A stretch of DNA of 64,000 bases, taken from NCBI RefSeq assembly GCF_963678635.1, contig NC_087065.1:75647345-75711344 (forward strand), written 5' to 3'. Source of the stretch: Symsagittifera roscoffensis. Taxonomy: Eukaryota > Xenacoelomorpha > Acoela > Convolutidae. This document shows positions 51,690 to 64,000 of this stretch, one piece after another (position 1 is the first letter of the stretch; every line of letters starts with the position of its first letter). The notes beneath the pieces are model-generated. The model ran no database searches. It was given only the letters and a program-made list of their open reading frames with translations, and was not told the DNA's origin. A program made the position numbers and the translations under genes.

Positions 51690-52085
51690 AGATGAAACCG
51701 TGAGCAAACAATGCAACTTTATCATCGTATGTGGCGAAATTATTGGCATATACAAACTCACCACCTGGTTTTATAAGTTAACAGGTAAGCCGAAAGAATT
51801 TCATAGGGCGATGGAAAACAAATATATAGGACTGCAAAGCGTATTAGGCTTTTTAGACGACATCATAACAGTTTCAAAAGGATCAATTTTAAAACGAATA
51901 GTCGAAGAAGCCATGTCGAGGAGTAAATGCAAACTCTAACAAAAAGTAACATTGAAATCGATGGCAAGGGTATGAGACTCAAATAGAGAAGCAGTAAGGG
52001 TATTACCACCTCCGAAGTCACTTAGGCAACTCAAATCCTTCAAGCGTGTTCTCAATCTAATCACATGTCCAAGTCCATAGTGATT
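51690..52085 (+). pseudogene. Gypsy RT fragment between BEL copies
   Basis: KLTTWFYKLTGKPKEFHRAMENKY and VLGFLDDIITVSKGSI fit the Gypsy RT palm with its DD block (FLDD). RVLPPPKSLRQLKSF follows in another frame, matching the post-RT linker. It is a distinct scrap and not part of BEL. Confidence 0.78.
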
Positions 52086-52089
52086 TTTT

Positions 52090-55000
52090 AGATGCACACA
52101 AAACAACTAGGATCTATTGAAAGTCAGCAATCAAGAGATAATTATCTGGACTACACATACGCAAGAAGCAGGACTACACATACGCAAGAAGCAGTACCGC
52201 CCGACTTCGGCAACCAGCAGAAGTTTTCAAAGATCTTCAGGAAATCAGTTCCAGTAGTCCAGCCAATTGCATTCGACAGAAAACCGGAACAATGGTTAGA
52301 TTGGATCGGACTCTTCAACGCGACAACCTACAACACGGACATCTCCCACTTGGAGACAGTTTTGAAAAAGGAAGTTACTATCTTCGTCGGGTTCCCAAAG
52401 TCGTTTTCCATACAGGCGTTGAGGCTCTTTGTTTAGACAGCTTTGAGAAAACTGCCGACACCCAGACGAATGAAATCGCTACAACATTAAGTAAAGTCTC
52501 CAACAGCCTTGGCTCATTGACTTGAGTATATGGTATCTTCTACGCCGAAGCCTGGAGCGACCTGTCCACCAGCACTCAACAAGCGTTTTCAGCCAGCCGA
52601 CCGAACAATCACATCAACATCCTGATAGGTCAATGAATACAACAACATCAGCCAGGACAAAAGGAGCCTTGAAAGATTTTTTCCTTGACAAAAGCAGTTG
52701 CCCCTATCTCGGAAAGTACCAGCACTTCTTAGCCAAGAAACCCAAGGGCAGACTACAACATTGCAGATATCCACAACTCTGCTGTAACTGCCTCAGCCGA
52801 TTGTCAATCAACTCCTAGCCACAAACTTGCCGATTGTCAATCAACTCAGACCTGCAGGACAGCTGGATGCAACATGAAGCACCACACTCTACTGCATCAC
52901 GGCAAAAACTGCAACACAAGCACTTCGACAGCACACCAGGACATTACAATTGGGATCGCTAACCAACACGATGATGCAATGAAATGCCCCTTCAACGCAA
53001 AAACATGGAAATTAACTCGCAACATTCCGACATTAATAGTAACGATCTTTCATGGCAATCATGTAGTACATGCCTATGCCGTGCTTGACTGCGCTAGCAA
53101 ACTCACTTTGCTAAAGTTCTCAAGTTCCCTTCAATTGAAACTAGATCTCAAGCTTTGAATTCATCCGACTTAGCCTCTGACAAGATGACCTTTGCAATTT
53201 GACCCTACAAACATCAACAGCAGCCTTTCAAATCAACAAAATTGACATCTTGATTGATTGTAACTTCTCAGATTTTGACCCTGAGCTTGTCAACTCCATC
53301 TGCCAAATGAATCAACATATTCACATGGCAACACTGCCTTCAGAGGAAGTTGGACTCATCATATGATGCAGCTTTAACAACTAGTGAGACCAACGGAAGC
53401 CGACACCACAACAGAATTTACAAAATAGATGGAAAGCTCATAGGTTGGTCTCTTTGCGGAAAAGACAATGCAGCTGAACCCAACTACGCCAACACCCTTC
53501 ACTTCACATCGGTCGATAAGCTCTTCCGGCATGTAGCCGAATGGATGAAGATAAACGCAGATGGAATCTCAACGTACCAACACAGCCTCTCTGCAGACGA
53601 CATGGAAGCCCTGGACTTCTTTAAATCTTCGACCCACCGCCTACCCAATAGACACTACGAAGTTGAAATGCTTTGGAAACGCGATCGACATTTGACCAAC
53701 AACCGATTGCTTGAAAACAAGCAACTCGAAAGCCTTCCAAAGCGACTACAAAGGAACCCCGCCATCGAAGATGGGCGCGGATTGGATGGAAGCGATGTAA
53801 CAGGAAACCATCGACACGGTTCTTCAGGAAGGAATAATCATCAAAGTACAAGGTCCCACGGACAACGCGACAGAATTGTGTTTGACTCACCAAGCAGTAA
53901 CAAATGTCAACAATCCTGGAAAAGCACTTCAAGTACTAAAGGCCTCCTGCAACTTCAAAGGAGACTCTCAACAGTATCCTTCTAACTGGACCAAACCTCC
54001 CAAAAAACCTCACCGGAATCGTCATGAGACTTCGTGAAGACCGGATTGACATCTCAGCAGACATCGATCAATGTTGATACAAGCCTTTGTTAAGCCGCAA
54101 GATACGCCCTACGCACCAATACTATAGAAAGACGATCCTACAAGCAGTTCTATGGCCTGTTATGCTCCCCGACCATGTGCCAAAGACAGTGTCGACAATT
54201 TCCCCTATTTGGTGCAAATCACAAAAAAATATATCTAAATAGATGACCTCTCCAAAACCGTATCAACGCCTACCGAAGCCACCATTTTCATGAAAGACCT
54301 TCAAAAATTGTTAAGCCGCGGAGGTTTCAACCTTTCAATGTGAATGCTCGTTTCTAAACAGTTACTGAGTACCATCAACAAGAACGTTTTAGAAAAAGCC
54401 AACAGCCTCTTATCAGACCAAAGACCTCTCGATAAAAGTCTAGGAGTCAAATGGAAGCCCGAAAAAGATGTACTTTTTGCTAAAGCCAATTTTTTTTAGA
54501 GGATTGACGAAAAGAACATCACTCAGCGTAAACTACTGAAGTTTGTTTCTTCTAATTTCGACCCACTTAGAATAAATATGCCATTGACGATACTACTTGG
54601 AAATCACTTCAAATTGCCTGGACTACTCGACCTCTGGGAGACAAACCCCTCAACCTGGACCATCCGAAGCATCTCAACAATTGGATTGACGAACGCAACC
54701 ATTTCAACGATATTTGCCTGCTACGGAATTACTTCAGCACAAGAAAAAAAATTCTCGACATGCAACTTCATATCTTCATGATGTTTTTAGAACCAAAAAA
54801 CATTTCATCAAAGCAACAATTCTTCTCTCCAGTCCCATCCGGTAATCATGGACGCACAACCCTAACCTATTCGCCTCTTTCTGCAGCACATTTCCGACAG
54901 CAGCGGGCATTATGATTTAGAACACAGCCGCAGCATCGTACAACAGTATTTGTCCGGCAATGCCTAGCATGCCGCCGACTACGCCAATTACCAATTAGTC

Positions 55001-55560
55001 CTTCAATGGCCGACTAAATTGCCAGTAACGGACAGCAATTACCCCTTCCTCACGACAAGTTCTGACTTCCTAGGGCCCTTCGTAAAAAAGAACAACGGAT
55101 TTTTTTCCAAAAGATAGGTTTTTTCTTCTCACCTGCCTAGTTACTCGAGCAGTACTCACTGAAATCTGCCAGTTCTTCAATGCTGACTGCACAATTTAAG
55201 CTCTTCGACGCTTCATCGCCCGACGTGGAAGGCCCGCCCAATACAATCGGTCAACGGAAAATGTTTTGTTGGAGCCCACAGCGAACTCGAGGAACTTCTC
55301 CAGCAACTTCAACAGTCGAAACTGCTCAAACAGCAGAACGGAAGTTTTAGATTGGATTAGAAATTTAACCCACCTGCTGCATCACTTTTTTGCAGGATCT
55401 TGGGATTGTTTGCTGAAAAAATTCAAAGATTCCTTCTACAAAGTAGTCGGATCACGCACGCTCGATGTTGAAGCCATGTCAACCTTTGCCTGCGAAGTAG
55501 AAGCAGTCATGAGCTCTCGCACCTGACAAACGTGTCATCTGACGAGACAGATTCGGAACC
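52090..55560 (+). pseudogene. BEL/Pao remnant, copy 2
   Basis: Truncated Gag core (52240-52370, internal deletion), zinc-knuckle region (52690-52880), DUF1758-type protease (52990-53200, with LDCAS where the active-site D-S/T-G should be), and the pol N-terminal segment (53350-53990, HYEVEMLWKRDRH and RLPNR blocks). RT scraps follow (54000-54130, with ADIDQC-like sequence), then an RNase H-proximal block near 54600-54790 and further traces to about 55500. Numerous stops and shifts. Close to copy 3 where both exist. Confidence 0.75.
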
Positions 55561-55688
55561 TCCTACACACAACCATTTCCTGCTTGAAAGACCAGCTGTA
55601 AACATGAATTTTTAGTTTTTGACATCAGTGATTTGATCCGAAAAAAGTTAACAATTTTGCAAAAAGATTGCCGGTAAAATAAATTTTT

Positions 55689-55795
55689 ACATCACTCTTG
55701 AAATGAAAGTATCGAAATCTAATTCTCATTTTTCGAAAAAATGAAGTGCTCCTCTGATGTTTTGTTCGGCTTCCATAAGAAGGGTTGATGGTTTA
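55689..55795 (+). repeat. Candidate decayed LTR piece before BEL copy 3
   Basis: Similar in sequence and orientation to 60372-60480 (acatcact…, then aactgctc/agtgctcct, ttcggcttc/atcggcttc, gatggttt). The pair brackets copy 3 at about 4.7 kb. Similarity is roughly three quarters by eye. Confidence 0.45.
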
Positions 55796-58700
55796 TGTCT
55801 CACATCAGCCAATAATTCACAACAAGTTCAGCGCCTTCAGACCCATCTCTTGCACCAGAGTACACACTAGCCCCCGCGGCAACCGCGGACATCAGCCGAC
55901 AGTTGCAAATCCCGTCATCGGATCAACATTGCAGTCAACAAACCAGCCAGCCCTACAGGATAATTTCGACAGCAGGGCTTATCGACCAAGGACAACATGG
56001 ACCTGAAACCAGTTGACTCGATATTTGGATTGAACACAGCTCCTCATACGACCAGAATTTACCAACGACCCACTCAGGACACGCATCGATAATCAACCCA
56101 ATAACACTGCAGCCAGCACCATGCATTAACGATATGATCAGCAGCTGGTAGCATGAGCCGTCTCATGTGACCCAATTCAGCCAACAACACTCAGCTCAGT
56201 ATGGATATCAACAGACAGCATATTAAAAGCTACCAGCTGTCATTGCAGCTCAAAACGTGACACCTACGCAAAAAGCAATACCGCTCGGTTTTAGCAACCA
56301 GCAGAAGATCAGTCAAAGACCCTCAAGAAATCAGTTCCAGAGGTCATGCCAATTGTATTCGACGGAAACCCGAAACAATGGTTAGATTGGATGGGATTCT
56401 TCAGCGCGACAATCGACACCACAGACTTGTCCTACTCGGAGAAATTGACCCATCTACAGCGAATTGTCTCCGGAGATGCACCATCTCTCATTCGAGGATC
56501 TGGATGCTACGCATTTATTTACAACGCTTGTCTGGAAAACGACTTTGGAAATCCGACGAAGATAGTAACAGCCTTTTTTCGACGACTGGACAACATTAGA
56601 AGCCCGACTCTACGACACAGCAGAAGCTACAAGGACTTCGCTAGCTTCGTGCAGACAACCTTTGACGCCTTCACAACGCTTGGATTCCATCACGATCTCC
56701 ACTCTACAACGAACATATAGACAGTTTTGAGAAAACTGCCGACACCCAGCCGACTGGCATGGAGTCGCTACAACCTTAAATAATTTCTCCAACAACCTGG
56801 AGCGACCTGTCCACCAGCAATCAAAGAGAATTTTCAGCCAGTCGACCGAACAATCACAACAACATCCCGAACGGTCAATGCATAAAACAACATCAGCCAG
56901 GACAAAAGGAGCAAAGAAATATTTTTTGCCCGGAGAGACGCAATTGCCCCTACCTCGAAATGTGCCAGCACTTCGTAGCCATGAAACCCAAGGGCAGACT
57001 ACAGCAAGCCAGGGATCGACAACTCTGCTCTTACTGCCTCAGCCCGCACAATTTTTCCGATTGTCAATCAACTCAGACCTGCAGGAGAGATATGAAACAC
57101 CACATTCTACTGCATCACAGCAACAACTGCAACTCAAGCACCTCGACAGCACGCCAGGACCTTACAATTACGCTATCCGACACAATGATGCAATGATTTG
57201 ACCCTCTACCACAAAAACATGGAAATCGACTTGCAACATTCCGACATTAGTATTAACAATCTCCTATGGCAATCATGTAGTACATGCCTATGCCTTGCTT
57301 GACTGCGCTAGCAAACTCAATTTGCTGAAATCATCAATCAGATTTCAAGTTAAAAAAACAGGATTGAAATTGGACTCTACAAGCATCGACAGCAGCCATT
57401 TCAAATCAACAAAAATGACGTCATGATGAATGGGAACCTCTGAAGTTTTGAGCTTGAGCTTGTCAACTCCATCTGCCAAAGTAATCAATAACTTCAACAT
57501 ATCCACATTGCAACACTGCTTTCAAAGGAAATTGGACTCATCGTAGGTTGTAACTTTGCCGCATTAGTGACACCAACAGAAGTCACCCCCAATAAAACAG
57601 AACATACCGAATGGATGCAAAAATCAAAGTTTGTTGTCTCGAGGAAGAGACAACGCAGCTAAACACAACGATGCCAACACCATTCGCTTCCCATCGGACG
57701 ATTACTTCTTTCGACTTGTAGCCCAATGGGTTAAGATGGACGCCGATGGAATCTCAACGAACCAGCGCAGCCTCTCTGCAGACGACATGGAAGACCAGGA
57801 TATCTTACAGTCTTCGACCCACCGCCTATCTACTGGGCGCAACTAAGTTGAATGCTTTGGAAATGCAATCGAATTTTGACCAACAACGATTGCTTGTCAA
57901 CAAGCAACTCGACAGCTTTTCACAGCGACTACGAGGGAAACCCACCATGGGAGCCATGAACCAGGAAACCATCGACGCGGTTCTTCAGAAAGGATTTATC
58001 ATCGAAGTTGACGACCATCTGGATAGCGCGACAGGAAAATTGTGATTGACTCACCACCCAGTAACAAATGTCAACAATCCTGGAAAAGCATGACGTCGAT
58101 TATTACACGCCTACCGCACTTTCAAAGAAGTTTCTATCAACTGTATCCTTCTAACTGGACCGAACCTCCCAAAAAACCTCACCGGAATCGTCATGAGACT
58201 TCGTGAAGAACAGATTGACATCTCAGCAGACATCGATCAATGTTCATGCAATTCTTCGTTAAGCCTCTAGATCAGCCCTACGTACCAATACTCGACCTCA
58301 GGGAGACAAACCTCTCAACTTGCACCATCTGAAGGATCTCAACGATTGGATTGACGAACGCAACCATTTCAACGACTTTTGCCTGCTATGGAAATAATTC
58401 AGCACAGGAAAAAAATTCTCGACATGCTACTTCATATCTTCAACGACGCCTCGGAGCTAGCCCTTGCATCAGCTGCTTAGTTCAGTATAAACTACGCTGA
58501 CAATACGGTGGAAGTAATAGTTCATTCTCGGAAAAGCACGAGAAGCTTTCCCAAAAGGATGACAATTCATAACTTGGAACTACAAGCGGCGACAAATGGA
58601 GCTAACATTGCACGATTTTTCAAAGGACAGCACGTCATCAAGATTGACAGCGAAGCACTCTGGACTGAGAGCACGACCATTTCACATTGGATCAATTTTC

Positions 58701-59470
58701 CAAATCAACGCCACCGGATCTTTTTTACCAACCGCTTCAACTTGGAGTTATGTATCCAGCAAAGTTAACCCCGCAGACGATGGAACTTCCGGTTAAAAAG
58801 CATGTGATATGACAGCCGATTCCCGATGAATCAAAAGACAAGCCTTTGTTTCAAAATCTTCATCAGATTGGCCCGCAGATATGTGGTTACAGCCTTCGTC
58901 TATTGTTGTAAGGAAACACAGCCAAACCCAGCCGACAGCAAGCTTTAGTAGCCCGCCATTTCCATCAGTTATTGACTAGAGCCGATTCAGCATATGGACT
59001 CGAGCTCAAAAAGTTACAGCGCTTGTAAACCTCTTTGTCTCAAAGCGAAAGAACGCCACCAGATCACTCAGGACCTCGCCAATGCGTTCGGTTCTTTTGT
59101 GCAGAATTGCCAAAATGACAGTTCCCCACGGAAATTGACAGCCTTCAGAAAAAAATCAAAGCTAGCCCGCAGTCGACTACAAACACTCTGCCCATTTCTG
59201 GACAAACATTATTTTCTTTTAATCAAAGGACGACTCAGCAAAGCAAAAATTCTTCTCACCAGCCGCCGCCCGATAATAGTGTACGCACAACAACAATCCA
59301 TTTGCCTCTTTCTGCAGTATTTTCCCGACAGCAACGGACATCATGGCTTAGAACACAGCTGCAGCATCGTACAACAAGACTTCTGGGTTTTCCACTTTCT
59401 GAAAATTTTGAAAATTAATATCCGGCAATGCCTACCATAACGCCGACTACGCTAATTACCAATTAACCCT
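55796..59470 (+). pseudogene. BEL/Pao remnant, copy 3 (most complete)
   Basis: The best preserved part is the DUF1759-type Gag core 56346-56720 (FDGNPKQWLDWMGFFSATID). Then come a zinc-knuckle region 56930-57130 (C-x4-C, LCSYCLSPHNFSDC), protease trace near 57290 (LLDCAS), pol N-terminus 57640-58045, RT traces 58080-58260 (LPKNLTGIVMRLREE), RNase H 58430-58790 (HIFNDASE, LELQAA, LWTESTTISHWI) and integrase zinc region 58994-59440 (LCPFLDKH, KGRLSKAK, NGHHGLEHSCS). BEL/Pao order Gag, PR, RT, RH, IN is kept. Too many stops to be active. Confidence 0.8.
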
Positions 59471-59576
59471 GCAATGACCGAGTTACTTTTTCAGCCTTTC
59501 AAAATTAAAACTTTTCTTCATTACGAGGCCAAACTGTGCATTTTGTGCATTGTAAGCGTATTCCGCAATAGGCCAA

Positions 59577-59850
59577 AATCAGATTTGCAGTGGAATCCGC
59601 AAGTTTGCTATGTTTTTTATTTTCACTGTTTTGGATTCCTCAAACCAATATCTAAAATATTGTACCGCTCAAAATCGCTCCAAAATAGTTAATTTTGTGG
59701 AATCCGCAACCGTATTTGCGAAATCGAAAACAGTTTGTGGAATCCACAAGCAAATAATAAGACATTTGTGTAGGTAAACTGAGCTGTTGCGGATTCCGCA
59801 ACTTTAAGCGGAATCCACTAATTATAAATGAAATCGTTTTGTTTGCGGAT
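59577..59850. repeat. Diverged repeat (first copy)
   Basis: gtggaatccgcaagtttgct through gaaatcgttttgtttgcgga. It matches 61372-61655 in the same orientation and contains several ggaatccgcaa units in both orientations. Confidence 0.8.
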
Positions 59851-60949
59851 TAGTTATTTTAAATTCATCTGAAGATTGGTTATGTTGAAGAAACTGGACA
59901 GGTCAGTAAAAAAGCAATTAAAAAACCAGCCATTTGAAATCAAGATAAGTAAAATGCAATAAAACTATATTATAAGCTGATTAAACTTCAGCAGATAAAA
60001 ATGAAGATAGTTTTTCATCTGACAAATTGCATGAGATATCCGATGCTCAACAAGCTCAAAAAGCTGAGTTTATTTTAGAAAAAGAAGTAAGACAAGAAAA
60101 TCTCTAAGATGTGTAACAAAATTAGGAAAGACTCTTGGTGTAGCAAAAATGATCTTTGGCGATTTGAATTTTGAAATTTTTCAAGTAACTGATTATTAAA
60201 ATCGAGAAACGTTTGTTTTGTAGATTTTTCTTTTCAATTATTTTTTTCATTTCCTAAGTTCTAGAAATCCCCAAATTCAAACCTCAAAGTTCCGAAATGT
60301 AGGCTAATCATTTGCAGCTTATGGCATCATGGATTCGAATCGAAAAAAAAATTAAAAATTATTTATATTTCTACATCACTTATCAAATGGAAATACTGAA
60401 AACTAATTACCTAATTTCGTGAAATTGAACTGCTCTTCTGAAGTTTTAATCGGCTTCAATAGAAGATTTGATGGTTGATATAGTTTTTTATTAGAATCTT
60501 CAATTAAATCTTAATTTTGAATTGCACAAAAAACGTAAGTAATTGGAGTAAAAAATGTCATTTTTGACACTCTTGTTCTTCTGCACCATTGAAAATTACC
60601 TGACTGACTGACCGACCGACTTACTTAATCACGTACCTACTTACTTAGCGAAATACTCACTTTTATACTCACTTACCTACTTACCTAATAATTTTCTTAT
60701 TTGCTTTGTTACTTTTTTTAAACTTATTTCCTCACTTACTTAACGTACCTTCTTACTTACCTCCCTACTTATTCATCTCCTTACTTTGTTTCTTACCATT
60801 TCACTTTTTACTTACTTACTTACTTGCTTAGTGACTTTCTTACTATAACCTTACTTACATACACGTTTTCCTACACACCTACATACATTTATGCCCGTAT
60901 TACTTTTTTATATTAATATATTATTTTTTTAAGTTAGTCTTCTTTGCCG
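59851..60949. other. Intergenic region with tetranucleotide-like run
   Basis: No gene. 60372-60480 is the right candidate LTR piece of BEL copy 3. 60600-60870 is an imperfect (ACTT)n-type run. Confidence 0.6.
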
Positions 60950-61330
60950 TCAGTACAGTGGAAGTAAAGTTCATCATCGGAAAAGCACGAGTAGCCCCCT
61001 CAAAAGGATTACTGTACAAAACTTGGTTTTACAAGCGGCGACAAATGGAGCTAAACCTGCACGATTTGTCAAAGGACAGCACAACATCAAGATTGACAGC
61101 GAAACACTCTGAACAGACAGTAAGACCGTTTTGTTTAGCATCAATTTTCCAAATCAGCGCAACCAGATCATCATTGCCAACCGCTTCAACTTGAAGTTAT
61201 GTATCCAGCAAAGTTAACCCTGCCGACGATGGAACTTGCGATTACAAAGCGTGCGACATGACAGCTTATTTCCAATGAATCAAAGGACCAGCCTTTGTTT
61301 CAAAAACTTCATCAGATTGGCCCGCACCAC
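60950..61330 (+). pseudogene. BEL/Pao RNase H scrap (fourth copy)
   Basis: Diverged duplicate of about 58505-58870 in copy 3 (tggaagtaa, ggaaaagcacgag, caaaggacagcac, ccagcaaagttaaccc). It is followed by the second copy of the ggaatccgcaa repeat, so a block of copy 3 and its flank was duplicated with an internal deletion. Confidence 0.72.
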
Positions 61331-61371
61331 TGAAGTTACAGCCTTGTAGTAGAACCCGCAAGTTTTGTAGT

Positions 61372-61655
61372 GGAATCAGATTTGTAGTGGAATCCGCAAG
61401 TTTGCTATTTTTTTTTGCTTTTCACTGTTCTGGATTCCTCAAACAAATACCTAAAACATTGTACCGCACAAAATTGCTCAAAAATAGTTGATTTTGCGGA
61501 ATCTGCAACCGTATTTGCGGAATCTAGAACAGTTTGTGGAATCCACAAACAAAAAATGAGACATTTGTGTAGTTAAATTGAGTTGTCGGGATTCCGTAAC
61601 TTCAAGCGGAATCCACTAATTATAAATGAAATCGTTTTGTTTGCGGATTCCGTTT
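61372..61655. repeat. Diverged repeat (second copy)
   Basis: Partner of 59577-59850. Confidence 0.8.
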
Positions 61656-61848
61656 AAATAAATGTAAATGTGTAGTATAGCGTTTAAACTTTTATCTTTC
61701 GATAACTGATCACCAGAAAAATCAATCTCAATTACATATTGATCAATACCAGTTGAAATACCAAGAGTTCGATCTCAAATCCTGTCAACTCCAATCTCAC
61801 TTCAGTAGAATCGGAATGTACTAGATCGTCAATGTTTGGGATTTATGT

Positions 61849-62070
61849 AATCCCAAACACTGAACTAATTCGACGAGATGCTGTGCGTTGTGTTTCCATA
61901 CACTCTCAACCAAATGACTACAAATATTGAATCTATTCGGCGTTATGCTTCCAAGATCAGTACTTGGGCTTGACGCAATCCCAAAAACTGACCTAATTTG
62001 GCGATATGCTGTTGCTTTTCCATACACTCTCAACCCAATAACTCCAAATATTGAATTTATTTGGTGTTGT
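61849..62070. repeat. Tandem duplication, about 95-bp units, period about 125
   Basis: Units from atcccaaacactgaactaatt (about 61850) and atcccaaaaactgacctaatt (about 61976) share ttccatacactctcaacc and ccaaatattgaat. Confidence 0.75.
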
Positions 62071-63659
62071 GTTGCAAATTACGTCATATTGTCGTTTTAT
62101 GTAAGTAACATAACTTGAGGGTTGATACACTACTTACTAAATTGAAAAAAAAATGCTGTGTATTTTTATCTTAGTGATTAACTGACATTTAAGGGCCAAT
62201 CGGAACAATAGAGCTGCTCTTTGATACAAAAAACCATACTACAATTAAACAGACGCTAAAAGTATTGCCATGTACTTGACCTTGACACGGTGTGCGGGAT
62301 AACGTCTCCATTAAAAAAAGCAGTACTCGCTCATGTTTTAAAACATCAACAATTGTTTTGAATTACAGAGAATTTTTCAAATAAATTGAATTTCATGTAT
62401 AAAATTCAGGGTTTTTCTCTGATAAAATATGTCGTAATCTCCCATTGCATTGAACTGATTTTTCATAGTAAGTTTATTTAATATTCGATTGTTAGCGATT
62501 GAAGTCCAATTGAAATTTTAGCTAAGTAAAATAAAACAAAATCGCTGTTTTAGTTAAAGTGTTTTGTAGCTTTACTTTCAGATTATATCAATTTTTAAAA
62601 CTTCTATGAGTCAGCCCGCCTCCCGCTCAATTCTGGCAGCCAATTTTTTTCAAATGATTTCATTGGTATAAATGTTTCGAGAAGTGCTCGAAACGTCATT
62701 GAGTCTTTTTTTTTCAGAAACTTGCCTGTGGCATAGTCTGTTCAGAAAAACGGAACATTTATGTACTTTTCAGCTTTTTGACAAAGATATTTTTTTCTTA
62801 TGCAAAAATATTTTTATCCGGAGCTTTGATATAAATTTTGATGTAAAAAATATTCACTTGTTGTAATTTTATTTAAAAAACGGGTAGCGCTTGAATGTAA
62901 AAAAAATACTTTGGACCTTTTTTGTAAAATTCTAATATTGCTGATTTCGGCATTTTTGAATAATTAACGCTCGATATTGCATTTTTTTAACACGCGTAAG
63001 AGGTAAACCATTAGAAGCAAACCATTCAATTCTAGTATTGAGACAGATGTTAAACATATCCGTTTTAGTTCAAATTAGCGTAAGAGGATATAAATTAAAG
63101 AAAAAGTTTTTAAAAAAGACAACTTTTTCGATTTTTTTTTTGCATTTTTTCAACTAAAAAACATTTTTATTGGTCGTCAAGAAGAGTCGAGACATTCAAG
63201 CGATCGCCCTGATAAATGAAAAGAATTGTTATGGTTCTACTATTTAAATAGATTAGCATTACAAATCATTCCACTTACGAAAGAGAACTTTATGAGAGCA
63301 CCATCAAAGAAGAAAGCTCAATTTGTTTTGCCTGAAAACCTCAAATCACCATGATGATTTAAAATTTTTAAGAGAGAAGGGCGCGCCCAAAAAACGCAAT
63401 TTTTTGGTCAATGTTTTCAAAAAGTGCTTGAAAACGCCTTTTTTGGCCTTCTTTTTTTCTGTTTTTTCAACAGATCATTCAAAATTTCATTTTTTCCGCT
63501 GGCTGCGAAAAAAATGAATTCGGTTTTTTGGAGAGATCGGAAATCAAATTAGTCAAAAAAAGCCTAAAATTTTTTTAACAATTACTGAAAAACTGCCCCT
63601 CTTCCTCTAGAAATTTTTCTGCACACGGCAATGCCGCCGTTTTTCTGTTTTTTCTTTAC
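62071..63659. other. Intergenic region
   Basis: AT-rich with many homopolymer T and A runs. I see no gene, RNA gene or named element. Confidence 0.55.
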
Positions 63660-64000
63660 CGATGCGATGCAAGAAGCAGTAAAAGCAAAGCTAGAAAAAA
63701 ACCAAAGCACCAATAGTCGTGTGGCAGAGAAAGAAAAACGATGGCCTCAGATTTTGTGTCGATAGTAAAACTCAATTCAATGACAAAGTAAAGATTGAAG
63801 ACTACCCAAATTCCGACATGGAGACAATCTTCTACAACTTGCATGCAGCCAAGTTCTTTAGAAAAAATGATCTTTCAGACGCTTACCATTATAACGAACT
63901 TTGTGAATGCGCTAAAGCAAAGTGCAAAACCAACAATCAACAGCGGCTGATCAAATTGTATCGAAAACCTCGATCTTCCTCGATCTTTCGAAAATTTAAC
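63660..64000 (+). pseudogene. Gypsy RT fragment, cut by the window end
   Basis: In shifted frames: MQEAVKAKLEKN (before the palm), then KVKIEDYPNSDMETIFYNLH and KFFRKNDLSDAYH, the RT block with the motif A Asp (DLSDAY). The first part is a diverged match of 35640-35730. The element may continue beyond 64000. Confidence 0.72.

Noticed and set aside
60600-60870. (ACTT)n-like run as a possible CRISPR or satellite array
   Set aside because: Irregular tetranucleotide drift without spacers or a fixed longer unit; simple microsatellite in a eukaryotic context.

Overview
This window looks like AT-rich, repeat-dense nuclear DNA from an invertebrate animal. The evidence is a spliced gene with GT-AG introns and an AIG1/GIMAP-type GTPase domain, together with Gypsy, BEL/Pao and non-LTR retroelements of metazoan type. 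I see no bacterial operons, tRNA or rRNA genes, and no CRISPR array. The species cannot be named from the sequence. All domain calls were made by eye from motifs.

Left third (458-22401, minus strand): a giant, young Gypsy-type LTR retroelement of about 22 kb. Two 920-bp LTRs (458-1377 and 21482-22401) differ at only two bases that I could find. In transcription order, right to left, it holds a 3-kb leader with GGAGGGGT-type repeats and a strong hairpin; a 2324-codon Gag-Pol ORF with protease, RT, RNase H, integrase and a C-terminal macrodomain-like region; a 1435-codon ORF with an SGNH hydrolase domain; a 1120-codon ORF overlapping it by ATGA; and a 404-codon ORF in frame with the previous one across a single TAG. 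Most of Gag (capsid and zinc knuckles) has been deleted from this copy. Its left end lies in a LINE 3' fragment. Its right end joins 133 bp of element-derived filler and then a full LINE.

22532-about 26250 (minus): a two-ORF LINE. ORF1 and ORF2 share one reading frame separated by one UGA followed by CUA, a known leaky-stop context. 26560-33445 (plus): a second, older copy of the giant element's family, head to head with the first. It keeps the LTR, leader and Gag that the first copy lacks in part, but it is broken and fused at the start of protease to a different decayed Gypsy element (33446-about 35335). A further Gypsy RT scrap lies at 35617-36090.

37394-47583 (plus): the one likely host gene. 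Five phase-compatible exons (three clear, two short and tentative) would encode an 829-residue protein: a RING-like zinc finger, an AIG1-type GTPase, a coiled coil and an unrecognised C-terminal domain. Its introns hold a decayed reverse transcriptase element and a pair of 380-bp inverted repeats that flank exons 3 and 4.

49916-about 61330 (plus): at least three overlapping or tandem decayed BEL/Pao copies plus a fourth scrap, with a Gypsy RT fragment between the first two. The window ends inside another Gypsy RT remnant (63660-64000). The remaining gaps are AT-rich intergenic DNA with local tandem duplications and microsatellite-like runs.
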